Of a DNA stretch of 64,000 nucleotides, positions 1 through 6,934 are shown in pieces. The translations under genes were made by a program, and so were the position numbers. The DNA lies in NCBI RefSeq assembly GCF_900101705.1, contig NZ_FNAC01000021.1, positions 1 through 64,000 of the forward strand, given 5' to 3'. The DNA comes from Algoriphagus faecimaris (GTDB lineage Bacteria; Bacteroidota; Bacteroidia; Cytophagales; Cyclobacteriaceae). The notes below the pieces were generated by a model, which did not search any database, had not been told where the DNA came from, and was given only the letters and a program-made list of their open reading frames with translations. Position 1 is the stretch's first letter. The number at the start of each line of letters is the position of its first letter.

Positions 1-329
1 TAGGCTCAAAGAACTGTTCAACGAGTTTTGGGACTTTAAGGACAAAGAAGAGGCTGCTGCATACCTTTCCTATTGGTGTGACCTTGTAAAAGAATCCAAG
101 ATATTCCCGTTCATGGAGGCGGCCAAAACCATACAGGCACATTGGTTCGGAATTGTAAGCTATACAGAAACCAATTTAAACAACGGAGTCCTCGAAGGCA
201 TTAATTCCAAAATACAGTTAGCCAAAAAAAGAGCCAGAGGGTACAGGAACATTGACAACTACATTAACATGATTTATTTCATTGCTGGGAAACTCAAATT
301 CGACTACCCACTATATTCCACATAGAGCC
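1..329 (+). mobile_element. Right end of an ISL3-family insertion sequence (partial)
   Basis: The window opens inside an insertion sequence. The transposase tail (2-325) is followed at once by GAGCC at 325-329. That matches the GGCTC-type tips I recall for ISL3 elements, so the right tip is placed near 329, overlapping the stop codon. ISL3 elements usually make 8-bp target duplications. The flank just outside would be 330-337, but the left end lies before the window and cannot be compared. The exact boundary is an inference. Confidence 0.6.
2..325 (+). CDS. ISL3-family transposase, C-terminal fragment (cut by window edge)
   Basis: The frame is open from base 2 to the TAG at 323-325, giving the last 107 residues. 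The tail contains the stretch NGVLEGINSKIQLAKKRARG followed by a Tyr/Asn-rich end. This is the typical C-terminus of the DDE transposases of ISL3 elements, where the conserved Glu of the catalytic triad sits in the N-x-x-x-E-G-x-N box. The 5' part is outside the window, so an intact gene cannot be judged. A Met at 113 is internal and is not the start. Confidence 0.8.
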   Translation, partial: RLKELFNEFWDFKDKEEAAAYLSYWCDLVKESKIFPFMEAAKTIQAHWFGIVSYTETNLNNGVLEGINSKIQLAKKRARGYRNIDNYINMIYFIAGKLKFDYPLYST

Positions 330-343
330 AAGAAAAGTAATAA

Positions 344-559
344 CTTAAGCTTTATGAAAATGAGATATTTTTTGATAATCCTATCGATCGACTTTACGGG
401 ATACCTTTCGGATTGATCCTGTTGATCTTCTTGGTAAAATACTTGGACCTTTTTCCGATGCTAAATTGGGTTTTGAGAGTAATTATAGCATGAGCAGCAA
501 TCGCTTTTTTTGTGGAGGGGATGAGGAATAGAAAGAAAAGCGACCAAGCAAACTACTGA
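344..559 (+). pseudogene. Remnant of a small membrane protein, truncated and with an internal stop
   Basis: Just past the IS end a frame reads as a plausible protein tail: a polar stretch containing FFDNPIDRLYGIP, then a hydrophobic segment, then a basic end (GMRNRKKSDQANY). It has no start codon; two TAA codons at 338-343 precede it. It is interrupted by TGA at 491-493, exactly where Trp would fit between two hydrophobic runs. The second stop is at 557-559. I read it as a decayed gene fragment next to the insertion sequence. The family is unknown. The rest of the gap up to 649 shows nothing else. Confidence 0.45.
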
Positions 560-648
560 TTTTCAATTATTTTCAAAATTTTGTATTCACATTACAAGAT
601 ATCGTGTATCATAAATACAAGCTTTTAAAGCAATTATTGAAATTAAGA

Positions 649-1881
649 TTAGGACTTTTTCCTTCTTAACTCCAGCACCGTAATCTCCGGCCAAATCCCT
701 ACTCGGCCCGGAAATGCAAGAAATCCAAAGCCCCGATTTACATGGAGGTAGCGGCCTAATTCTTTGTATAGTCCTGCCCACTTGGGATAGCGGAGGGAAG
801 CGGGACTCCATTTGATCCATCCTGGGATTTCTATTCCAAACTGCATCCCATGCGTATGCCCACTCAGGGTCAAATGGATAAACTGCGAGAATTTTTTCAC
901 CTGCTCGTCAAAATGGGAGGGGTCATGACTCATCAGGATTTTGAAACTTTCAGAAGTAAGATTGGCTGTTGCTTTTTCCAAGTCCCCATGCTGGGCAAAA
1001 CCTTTGCCCCAATTCTCTACACCGATCAAGTCGATCTTGGCCTCTCCTTTTTGGATGGGAAGGCTTTCATTTCGTAACAACTTAAAACCCAATTCCTCAT
1101 GGACTTGAAAAAGTCGCTGCATATTCTGCAACTTGGCTTCACGGCTCGGCCAGGACATGTAATCTCCATAGTCATGATTGCCGAGAATAGAATATTTACC
1201 CATTGAAGCCTTCAGTTTCTTAAAAGTCTCGATCCAAGGCTCCATTTCTGCTGCTTGATTGTTGACCAGATCCCCGGTAAAGAGAATGACATCCGAATTT
1301 TGCTGATTGATCAGGTCCACGCCGTATTCCAGCCTCTTTTTGTTATCAAAACTTCCTGAGTGAATGTCTGAAATCTGTGTGATAGTAAATCCGTCAAACT
1401 CCTCCGGGAGTTCATCAAATTCCAAGCTATGTTTGACCACTCGGTAGCGGTATTTGCCGATGAGCACTCCATGTAAGATCCCCAAAAAAGGAACGGCTGC
1501 TAGAATCAAGGCAGTTTGGCTGATAATTTTTCTACGTTCGGGTAAAAAATCACCTTCCCTGCCTCCCGCTAAGGACTGAAAAGCTCCCGATAACAACCGC
1601 AGAATATCTTCCCCAAAAAGAAAAGCGAGAATGATCAGCTTTGGGATGAGGGAGAGAATCAATAAAGAAACCATTCGGCCAAAGCTAAGATTGATCGCTC
1701 CTCTCTCGAAGGTCAGGAACACATAGCCAACAAAAAGATAAACGAGAATCGAAAAAGCCCAAAAGGAATATTTGATCCAGTTTTGAGAAGAAAAGCCGGT
1801 TTTAAAGGCTTGATACGAATACCAATCAATCAAACCTAAAAAAAGGAGGAAGAGTATTAATCTGATCAAAATGCTTATCAC
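649..1881 (-). CDS. Membrane-anchored metallophosphoesterase (YkuE/YaeI-like)
   Basis: This 410-residue protein starts with about four hydrophobic segments (residues 1-150) and then carries a calcineurin-like phosphoesterase domain (about 165-400). The metal-binding boxes are all present: DIHSG, GDLVN, GNHDYGDY, a later SHDP and GHTHGMQFG. Relatives hydrolyse phosphoesters at the membrane; for YkuE/YaeI-type enzymes UDP-diacylglucosamine-like or other phospho-substrates have been discussed, and the substrate here is unknown. The start is chosen because the hydrophobic segment begins directly after it. It is monocistronic, divergent from the aminotransferase at 2122. Confidence 0.85.
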   Translation of the reverse strand: MISILIRLILFLLFLGLIDWYSYQAFKTGFSSQNWIKYSFWAFSILVYLFVGYVFLTFERGAINLSFGRMVSLLILSLIPKLIILAFLFGEDILRLLSGAFQSLAGGREGDFLPERRKIISQTALILAAVPFLGILHGVLIGKYRYRVVKHSLEFDELPEEFDGFTITQISDIHSGSFDNKKRLEYGVDLINQQNSDVILFTGDLVNNQAAEMEPWIETFKKLKASMGKYSILGNHDYGDYMSWPSREAKLQNMQRLFQVHEELGFKLLRNESLPIQKGEAKIDLIGVENWGKGFAQHGDLEKATANLTSESFKILMSHDPSHFDEQVKKFSQFIHLTLSGHTHGMQFGIEIPGWIKWSPASLRYPKWAGLYKELGRYLHVNRGFGFLAFPGRVGIWPEITVLELRRKKS

Positions 1882-2121
1882 TGGAAAGGGTTTTAGGAGG
1901 GAGTTGACCGTTTAGTAAGTTTAAATAAGCAGAACGAGAAGAAGAAAAGCAAGTTGGAAATATTCAGGTGATATTTGGGATTTTAAGATTTCGAGGGTAA
2001 AAAATTCTTGATTTTAGGATGGGTTGCCTATAAATGATCGCTTTTTTGACTCTTTATGAATTTTGGCCGCTCTTTTCCTTTTATTTGTATCGAAAATTTT
2101 TCCAAACCAGCCTATTGACCT

Positions 2122-3432
2122 ATGAGACAGTTACTCCTCAGACCTGGAGCAGAGGAACTTTCCTATGAAATCCGGGGAATCGTAAAAAAAGCCCGCCAAA
2201 TCGAGGCCCTTGGTTATCCCATCACCTGGGAAAATATCGGCGATCCTATCCAAAAGAGCAATCAAGTGCCCGATTGGATGAAAGAAATTATTGCCGATTT
2301 GCTCAAAAAAGACAAAACCTATGGCTATGCAGATTCTAAAGGTGTATTGGAAACCCGACAGTTTTTAGCAGAATTAAATAATGAAAAAGGAGGAAGTCAG
2401 ATTACTGCTGAAGACATTCTTTTTTTCAATGGGTTGGGGGATGCGATCGCCAAATTGTATCAGTTTCTGATTCCTACAGCACGAATTATAGGTCCATCGC
2501 CCGCTTATTCTACGCACAGTTCTGCAGAGGCCGCTCATGCCAATGCTGCGCCTATCACATACAAACTCGATCCGGACAATCAGTGGCTACCTGATATGGA
2601 GGATCTCTATCTGAAGGTAAAGTACAATCCTTCCATCGTTGGTATTCTGATCATCAACCCAGATAACCCTACCGGCATGGTTTACCCCAAGGAAGTTTTG
2701 GAGGGATTCGTCAAAATAGCTGAGGAGTTCAATTTGTTATTGATCGCGGATGAAATCTACCAGAATATCACCTACAACGGTATCGAGGCAATTGCTTTGT
2801 CAGAGGTGATTGGTGATCGTCCCGCAATTTCCCTGAAAGGAATTTCCAAAGAATTCCCATGGCCGGGTGCACGCTGTGGCTGGATGGAGTTTTACAATCG
2901 GGAAGCTTCCCGAGAGTTTTCCAAGCTTTGCCAAACTCTCGAAAATGCCAAAATGATCGAGGTGTGTTCGACGATTTTGCCCCAGTTGGCCATACCTAAA
3001 ATCATGAATCATCCCGCTTATCAAAGCTATCGTGCAGAGGCTAATGCCCATATTGGAAAACGAAGTGACTGGATGCGAGAGATTTTGGGGGATATCGAAG
3101 GGATCAAATTCAATCCTACTCAAGGTGCATTTTATAATACCATTGTTTTTGACGAAAAATTATTGACCCCTGATCAGAGTTTGCCAATTAAAGATGAAAA
3201 GTTGAAAGGCTTGTTGGATACTTGGCTGAATGATCCGGAGATGCCTTTAGATAAGCGTTTTGTTTATTATTTATTGGCTGCAGAGCGAATCTGCGTGGTG
3301 CCCATCTCTTCTTTTTGCTCGGATTTAAGAGGCTTTCGAGTGACACTTTTGGAAGAAAATGAGGAAGTGTTTAAGGATACGTTTTTGAGGCTTGGGAAGA
3401 CAATCAGGCAATATTTGAAATCAGAAATCTGA
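2122..3432 (+). CDS. PLP-dependent aminotransferase, class I/II
   Basis: A 436-residue fold-type I aminotransferase. Visible are the NPDNPTG box that binds the cofactor pocket and the Schiff-base lysine region SLKGISKEFPWPGARCGW. The conserved Arg in RVTLL near the C-terminus would bind the substrate carboxylate. It transfers amino groups between an amino acid and a 2-oxoacid in the cytosol. The exact pair (aspartate, tyrosine or alanine type) cannot be read from sequence. It is about 40 residues longer than standard AspC-like enzymes because of an insertion near residues 355-390. It stands alone; its own promoter probably lies in the 240-bp gap upstream. Confidence 0.88.
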   Translation: MRQLLLRPGAEELSYEIRGIVKKARQIEALGYPITWENIGDPIQKSNQVPDWMKEIIADLLKKDKTYGYADSKGVLETRQFLAELNNEKGGSQITAEDILFFNGLGDAIAKLYQFLIPTARIIGPSPAYSTHSSAEAAHANAAPITYKLDPDNQWLPDMEDLYLKVKYNPSIVGILIINPDNPTGMVYPKEVLEGFVKIAEEFNLLLIADEIYQNITYNGIEAIALSEVIGDRPAISLKGISKEFPWPGARCGWMEFYNREASREFSKLCQTLENAKMIEVCSTILPQLAIPKIMNHPAYQSYRAEANAHIGKRSDWMREILGDIEGIKFNPTQGAFYNTIVFDEKLLTPDQSLPIKDEKLKGLLDTWLNDPEMPLDKRFVYYLLAAERICVVPISSFCSDLRGFRVTLLEENEEVFKDTFLRLGKTIRQYLKSEI

Positions 3433-3453
3433 AAAGTTGCCAGTTGGCAATGG

Positions 3454-3900
3454 CAGTAGGCAGGTCCTAAAACACATTCGGTTTTGCTTATGCCTATTTG
3501 GAACCAAACTTTTCAGGGTTAGCCATCATATAGTTGAGAAGTTTTCCTATTTCAATCACTTCTTGGCCAAGTTCTGAAAAGATATTTTCATCTATATAAT
3601 TGCAAGCAAATGCGAAATTAAGCCAGATTTGGGTTTCCGTATTTTCCATATCAGAGTCACTTAATTTGGATATAAAATGTGCTGGGTAGCGTCGTTTTCG
3701 GTAACTTTCTCCGATACAAGAACATACAGATCTGCTCGATCTTCGGATTTGGTCTGTTAACGAATAAATTTCTTCCTTTGGAAAAGTTTTGCTGATTTCA
3801 AAAATCCGCATAGCCAGTTTGAATGCTTTTTGAAATGCTATTAAATCTCGATAATCTATTTTAATTTTTATTTGTCGAATTTCGTAATCTCTGCCTACTG
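3454..3900. repeat. 10-bp inverted repeat framing the four-helix-bundle gene
   Basis: CAGTAGGCAG at 3454-3463 recurs as its exact reverse complement at 3891-3900. The gene at 3494-3811 lies between them. The left copy sits in a low-complexity stretch with TTGCCAGTTGGCAA just before it. The pairing is directly visible, but 10 bp is short and could be chance. Confidence 0.4.
3494..3811 (-). CDS. Four-helix-bundle protein (23S rRNA intervening-sequence type)
   Basis: The 105 residues include YSLTDQIRRSSRSVCSCIGE and YRKRRYPAHFISKLSDSD, hallmarks of the four-helix bundle family first found inside 23S rRNA intervening sequences and related to Avd proteins of diversity-generating retroelements. 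Stand-alone copies are common in Bacteroidota; their function is not known. The frame stays open upstream of the first ATG and reads DYRDLIAFQKAFKLAM, which looks like the true N-terminal helix. No ATG, GTG or TTG precedes it, so the start codon may be lost (an ATA sits before DYRD) or non-standard. The ATG at 3811 would remove part of helix 1. Confidence 0.7.
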   Translation of the reverse strand: MRIFEISKTFPKEEIYSLTDQIRRSSRSVCSCIGESYRKRRYPAHFISKLSDSDMENTETQIWLNFAFACNYIDENIFSELGQEVIEIGKLLNYMMANPEKFGSK

Positions 3901-3902
3901 AA

Positions 3903-4838
3903 TTAATGCTCTCTTACCTTCAAGTCCGGATCGGCATCCCAGTCTTCCTCAACCAAAATTGCTCCTTCAAGTTTGCTTAAATCGGGTTGTCCGGCATTGA
4001 TCCAGGCAGTGTACCAAAAGTCGGCGATCATCTTGATGGACTTTCGCATTTGTCGCTCCACCATGCCATCTAGGGCCTTGGCATAGGCTTCTGTAAATTC
4101 TCTAGAGTAGACACGTACTGTCAGTCGATTACGCTCCTCGAAGCTGAATTTTCGATCTTCAGGGAATTGTGCAGTTAGCTCTTTTTCAAAAAACAAAACA
4201 GAATCTACCTGAGCGTGTGCCTCTGCCACTGCCAGCCAGATAGCCTGCTGAGGCTGACTGATGTATTCGGCTTTTCCGGTCCAGAGTGAAAAATTTTGTG
4301 CAAGAAGTTCGGGAATACGACTCTCCCAAAAACCATGAATGCCTTCCTGACCGGTCAGCTGTCCATTGTAGTTTTTAGTCGTGTGAAGAGGGACATTCAG
4401 ATCTCCCAAATAATGTCCCAAATCCGCAGAAAGCCGGAGGATGGCCTCGCCGTTCTTTTCTTCCATAGCTTTGGTCAGGCTGATTAGATTAAGGTAGGCC
4501 GCCCAAGGGCCTATACCATGGGCACGCAGACTGTCTTCTCCAAACTTTTCTACGGCATCAAACCAAAAAACAGGCAGTATTTGTAAGGCTGAATCCCCAT
4601 AAGTGTCAAGGTCGATGTAGTGCTTTTCGGCTTCGCCCTTTACCGCATACCTACGTCGGTCGGGATTGACTGCTTTCTCGGTAAGGTATTGAATATGTGG
4701 CTTATAAAATGAAATCATATCGGGTGGCAAAGAATAGACTGCCATCCGGTTGATCAGGCTGTGCGCATAAAATCCCCAAGTCATGGGGAGTAATAGTGGA
4801 AAAGCCCAAGAAAAAAATAACAGGTTCAAAAATCTCAT
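3903..4838 (-). CDS. Exported zinc-dependent phospholipase C / S1-P1 nuclease-like protein
   Basis: This 311-residue protein has a hydrophobic leader (residues 1-20). It starts its mature part with WGFYAHSLINRMAVYSLP, whose Trp and His match the N-terminal zinc ligands of zinc-dependent phospholipase C and P1 nuclease folds. Further His/Asp ligands are visible in EKHYIDLD, LGHYLGDLNVPLHT and GIHGFWE. The family hydrolyses phosphodiester bonds outside the cytoplasm; substrate choice (lipid or nucleic acid) is not decidable here. The gene ends at 3903, next to the four-helix-bundle gene. A minus-strand -7-like box TAAATTTG at 4882-4875 lies upstream. Confidence 0.78.
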   Translation of the reverse strand: MRFLNLLFFSWAFPLLLPMTWGFYAHSLINRMAVYSLPPDMISFYKPHIQYLTEKAVNPDRRRYAVKGEAEKHYIDLDTYGDSALQILPVFWFDAVEKFGEDSLRAHGIGPWAAYLNLISLTKAMEEKNGEAILRLSADLGHYLGDLNVPLHTTKNYNGQLTGQEGIHGFWESRIPELLAQNFSLWTGKAEYISQPQQAIWLAVAEAHAQVDSVLFFEKELTAQFPEDRKFSFEERNRLTVRVYSREFTEAYAKALDGMVERQMRKSIKMIADFWYTAWINAGQPDLSKLEGAILVEEDWDADPDLKVREH

Positions 4839-4967
4839 TCCTCAATTTATTCAGAATTTTCAACTATAAAAAGTCAAATTTACCGCTATATTTGTGCCTG
4901 ATTAGGGGTTTGATAAAAATTCTTACTGATCAAAAATACCTCAGCCGAAAGGAATGTTGTTAAATCC

Positions 4968-4999
4968 TTTGGCAGAATTAATTATTTACAATAACTTTG
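4968..4999 (+). promoter_or_regulatory. Bacteroidota-type promoter of rpsT
   Basis: TTTG at 4968-4971, a 20-bp spacer, and TAACTTTG at 4992-4999 match the Bacteroidota sigma consensus TTTG-N19/21-TAnnTTTG. It lies 50 bp before the rpsT start. A second -7-like box TATATTTG at 4887-4894 might add an upstream start, but it lacks a clear -33 element. Confidence 0.75.
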
Positions 5000-5049
5000 C
5001 ACTCCGATTCGGTATAGGGGAACAAAAAGAACTTTATTTAAATCAAGAT

Positions 5050-5304
5050 ATGGCAAATCACAAATCAGCTCTGAAAAGAATTCGTGCCAACGAAGCGAAG
5101 CGTTTGAGAAACAGATATCAGGCTAAGACGACCAGAACATTTATCAAAAGATTGAAGGCGACTACTGATAAGGTAGAAGCTCAAGAGCTTTATGTGAAAG
5201 TATCTTCTTTGCTAGATAAACTTGCTAAGAAAAACGTCATTCACAAAAATAACGCTAGCAACAAGAAATCTAGATTGGCCAAATTCGTTAACGCTTTAGC
5301 GTAA
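5050..5304 (+). CDS. rpsT: 30S ribosomal protein S20
   Basis: 84 residues, Lys/Arg-rich, opening MANHKSALKRIR and ending in NKKSRLAKFVNAL, the standard S20 pattern that binds 16S rRNA in the small subunit. The open frame extends upstream to 4954, but the ATG at 5050 gives the family's length and N-terminus. It is preceded by a strong promoter and followed by an intrinsic terminator, so it is a single-gene transcript. Confidence 0.97.
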   Translation: MANHKSALKRIRANEAKRLRNRYQAKTTRTFIKRLKATTDKVEAQELYVKVSSLLDKLAKKNVIHKNNASNKKSRLAKFVNALA

Positions 5305-5330
5305 TCTATTTTCTTACATAGAATTATTGG

Positions 5331-5356
5331 AAACCCTGCTTGTCGGGGTTTTTTTT
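5331..5356 (+). terminator. Intrinsic terminator of rpsT
   Basis: AAACCC at 5331-5336 pairs with GGGTTT at 5346-5351, followed by a run of T. It lies 26 bp after the rpsT stop. Confidence 0.8.
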
Positions 5357-5401
5357 ATGCTTGATTTTTAGTAGATTTAGTTTGACTTTTTGCTTTTAGG
5401 T

Positions 5402-6097
5402 ATGGAACAAACTACTTCGATCAAGATTTCTCAACTTGCTGAGGAAGACCGTCCTCGGGAGAAACTTCTGCTTCGCGGGAAAAGCTCACTCACCGATGCA
5501 GAATTGATTGCGATTTTGATTGGGTCGGGTACGCCCAGCATCAGTGCAGTCGATCTATCTAGGCATATTTTAGCCTCGGTTAATCATGATTTGGCAGCCT
5601 TGGCTCGCATGAGTATTCAGGATCTCAAAAAATTCAAAGGAATCGGAGAGGCTAAGGCCATCAGTATTGTCAGTGCCTTGGAGTTGGGGCGCAGAAGAAA
5701 GGAACTTGAGCCGAGGAAGCGTTTTAAAATCTCTAGTTCCAAAGACGTCTATGAACTGATGAAGCCTGAGCTTTACGATGAATTGGTGGAGCATTTTTAC
5801 CTGCTTTTGCTTACGCGCAGAAATGAAGTAATCAAAAAAGAGCGGATATCTCAGGGAGGGACATCGGGGACGGTGGTGGATGCTAAGGTTGTATTCAAAT
5901 CTGCCTTAGACCATCATGCTCAGTCGATTATCCTAGTGCACAATCATCCCAGTGGTAGCCTCAGTCCCTCTGAGCAAGACCGCAGACTGACCAAAAGACT
6001 CTCAGAGATAGGTAAAGCGATGGACTTGCCAGTGCTTGATCATGTGATTTTTACAGATACGGGTTATTTTAGCTTCGCCGATGAAGGCATTTTATAG
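5402..6097 (+). CDS. radC: RadC family protein (JAB/MPN domain)
   Basis: 231 residues. The N-terminal half carries a helix-hairpin-helix region (FKGIGEAKAISIVSALELGR). The C-terminal half is a JAB/MPN domain with the metal site HNHPSGSLSPSEQD (H-x-H, Ser, Asp). The JAMM motif predicts a zinc hydrolase fold; the old link to DNA repair is weak and the true role of RadC is unresolved. A TTG at 5390 is possible, but the ATG at 5402 gives the usual MEQ-type start. It follows the rpsT terminator closely, so it probably has its own promoter in the short gap. Confidence 0.92.
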   Translation: MEQTTSIKISQLAEEDRPREKLLLRGKSSLTDAELIAILIGSGTPSISAVDLSRHILASVNHDLAALARMSIQDLKKFKGIGEAKAISIVSALELGRRRKELEPRKRFKISSSKDVYELMKPELYDELVEHFYLLLLTRRNEVIKKERISQGGTSGTVVDAKVVFKSALDHHAQSIILVHNHPSGSLSPSEQDRRLTKRLSEIGKAMDLPVLDHVIFTDTGYFSFADEGIL

Positions 6098-6205
6098 ATA
6101 AAAGAGGATTAGAAATAGTGCCGATCGGGGATAGGTTGTATTTTTGAACAATAGTTGAACTATCCTGCTGTTGAAAACAGAAGTAGAGGAAATCCATCTT
6201 GACCC

Positions 6206-6823
6206 ATGAAAACCAACCAAATCATATTAATCTTTGTCTCTGTGGTTATTTTAGCTGCAGTGGTGTATACTTTGACGAGTGCAGAAGATCCGGAGACCTA
6301 TATTGAGAAAATCGAGGCCGAGCGAGACCGTCAGTTTAAATTTGTCCGATATAATATAGATTCGCCCCTGACGGATGAGCAAAAGCGGGATTTTAAGGAG
6401 TTGAATTTTTACCCCATCAATCCTGAATATAAAGTGAGGGCGAGACTGCTTCCCATTGAAGAAAAAAAAGTCCGGGAGCTCCCCATGACTGACGGAACCA
6501 AGGAGCGATATATTGAGTATGCTTTTGCGGAGTTTGAACTCGGAGGAAAGACCAACCGGCTCCTACTTCTCCAAGCAATGAATGAGGCAGACAAGCGTAA
6601 TTTCTTTTTGGCCTTTGCGGATGATACCAGTGGGGGAGAAACCTATGGTGGAGGTCGCTACATCAATGCAAGACAAGATGGCAAAAATAGTATAAGTATT
6701 GATTTCAATCTTGCCTATAATCCCTATTGCGCTTATAATCCTGATTACGCGTGCCCTTTGCCTCCTAAAGAAAACCTGCTCGAGATTCCAGTTGAAGCAG
6801 GGGAGAAAAATTATAAAGAATAG
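6206..6823 (+). CDS. DUF1684 family protein with N-terminal membrane anchor
   Basis: 205 residues: a single hydrophobic segment (about 5-24) and a soluble domain. The C-terminal part contains GGRYINA, SISIDFNLAYNPYCAYNP and CPLPPKENLLEIPVEAGEK, diagnostic of DUF1684 proteins, which are widespread in Bacteroidota and Actinobacteria. No biochemical function is established. The paired Cys residues (CAY...YAC) and the location beyond the membrane suggest a periplasmic domain. A perfect terminator follows at 6871, so it is transcribed separately from pheT. Confidence 0.82.
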   Translation: MKTNQIILIFVSVVILAAVVYTLTSAEDPETYIEKIEAERDRQFKFVRYNIDSPLTDEQKRDFKELNFYPINPEYKVRARLLPIEEKKVRELPMTDGTKERYIEYAFAEFELGGKTNRLLLLQAMNEADKRNFFLAFADDTSGGETYGGGRYINARQDGKNSISIDFNLAYNPYCAYNPDYACPLPPKENLLEIPVEAGEKNYKE

Positions 6824-6870
6824 GCTTTAGCCTCGTCTAAAAGCATTAAATTTGTGATCATTTATGTATA

Positions 6871-6895
6871 AAAAAGGGTTTTCGAACCCTTTTTC
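6871..6895 (+). terminator. Perfect hairpin terminator after the DUF1684 gene
   Basis: AAAAAGGGTT at 6871-6880 pairs over a TTCG tetraloop with AACCCTTTTT at 6885-6894, then TCTTT. The symmetric A/T flanks would let it work in both directions. It lies 40 bp before pheT, so a premature-termination role for pheT cannot be excluded, though no leader peptide was seen. Confidence 0.85.
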
Positions 6896-6934
6896 TTTAG
6901 ATAAGGTGCCGAGCGCGCCGAATTGCTATTTACT

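Noticed and set aside
4954-5049. N-terminal extension of S20
   Set aside because: The frame is open, but it covers the promoter and has no S20 homology; the ATG at 5050 gives the standard protein.
6847-6895. Attenuator for pheT formed by TAAATTTG and the hairpin
   Set aside because: No leader peptide with Phe codons, no T-box features and no alternative hairpin; it is better explained as the DUF1684 gene's terminator.
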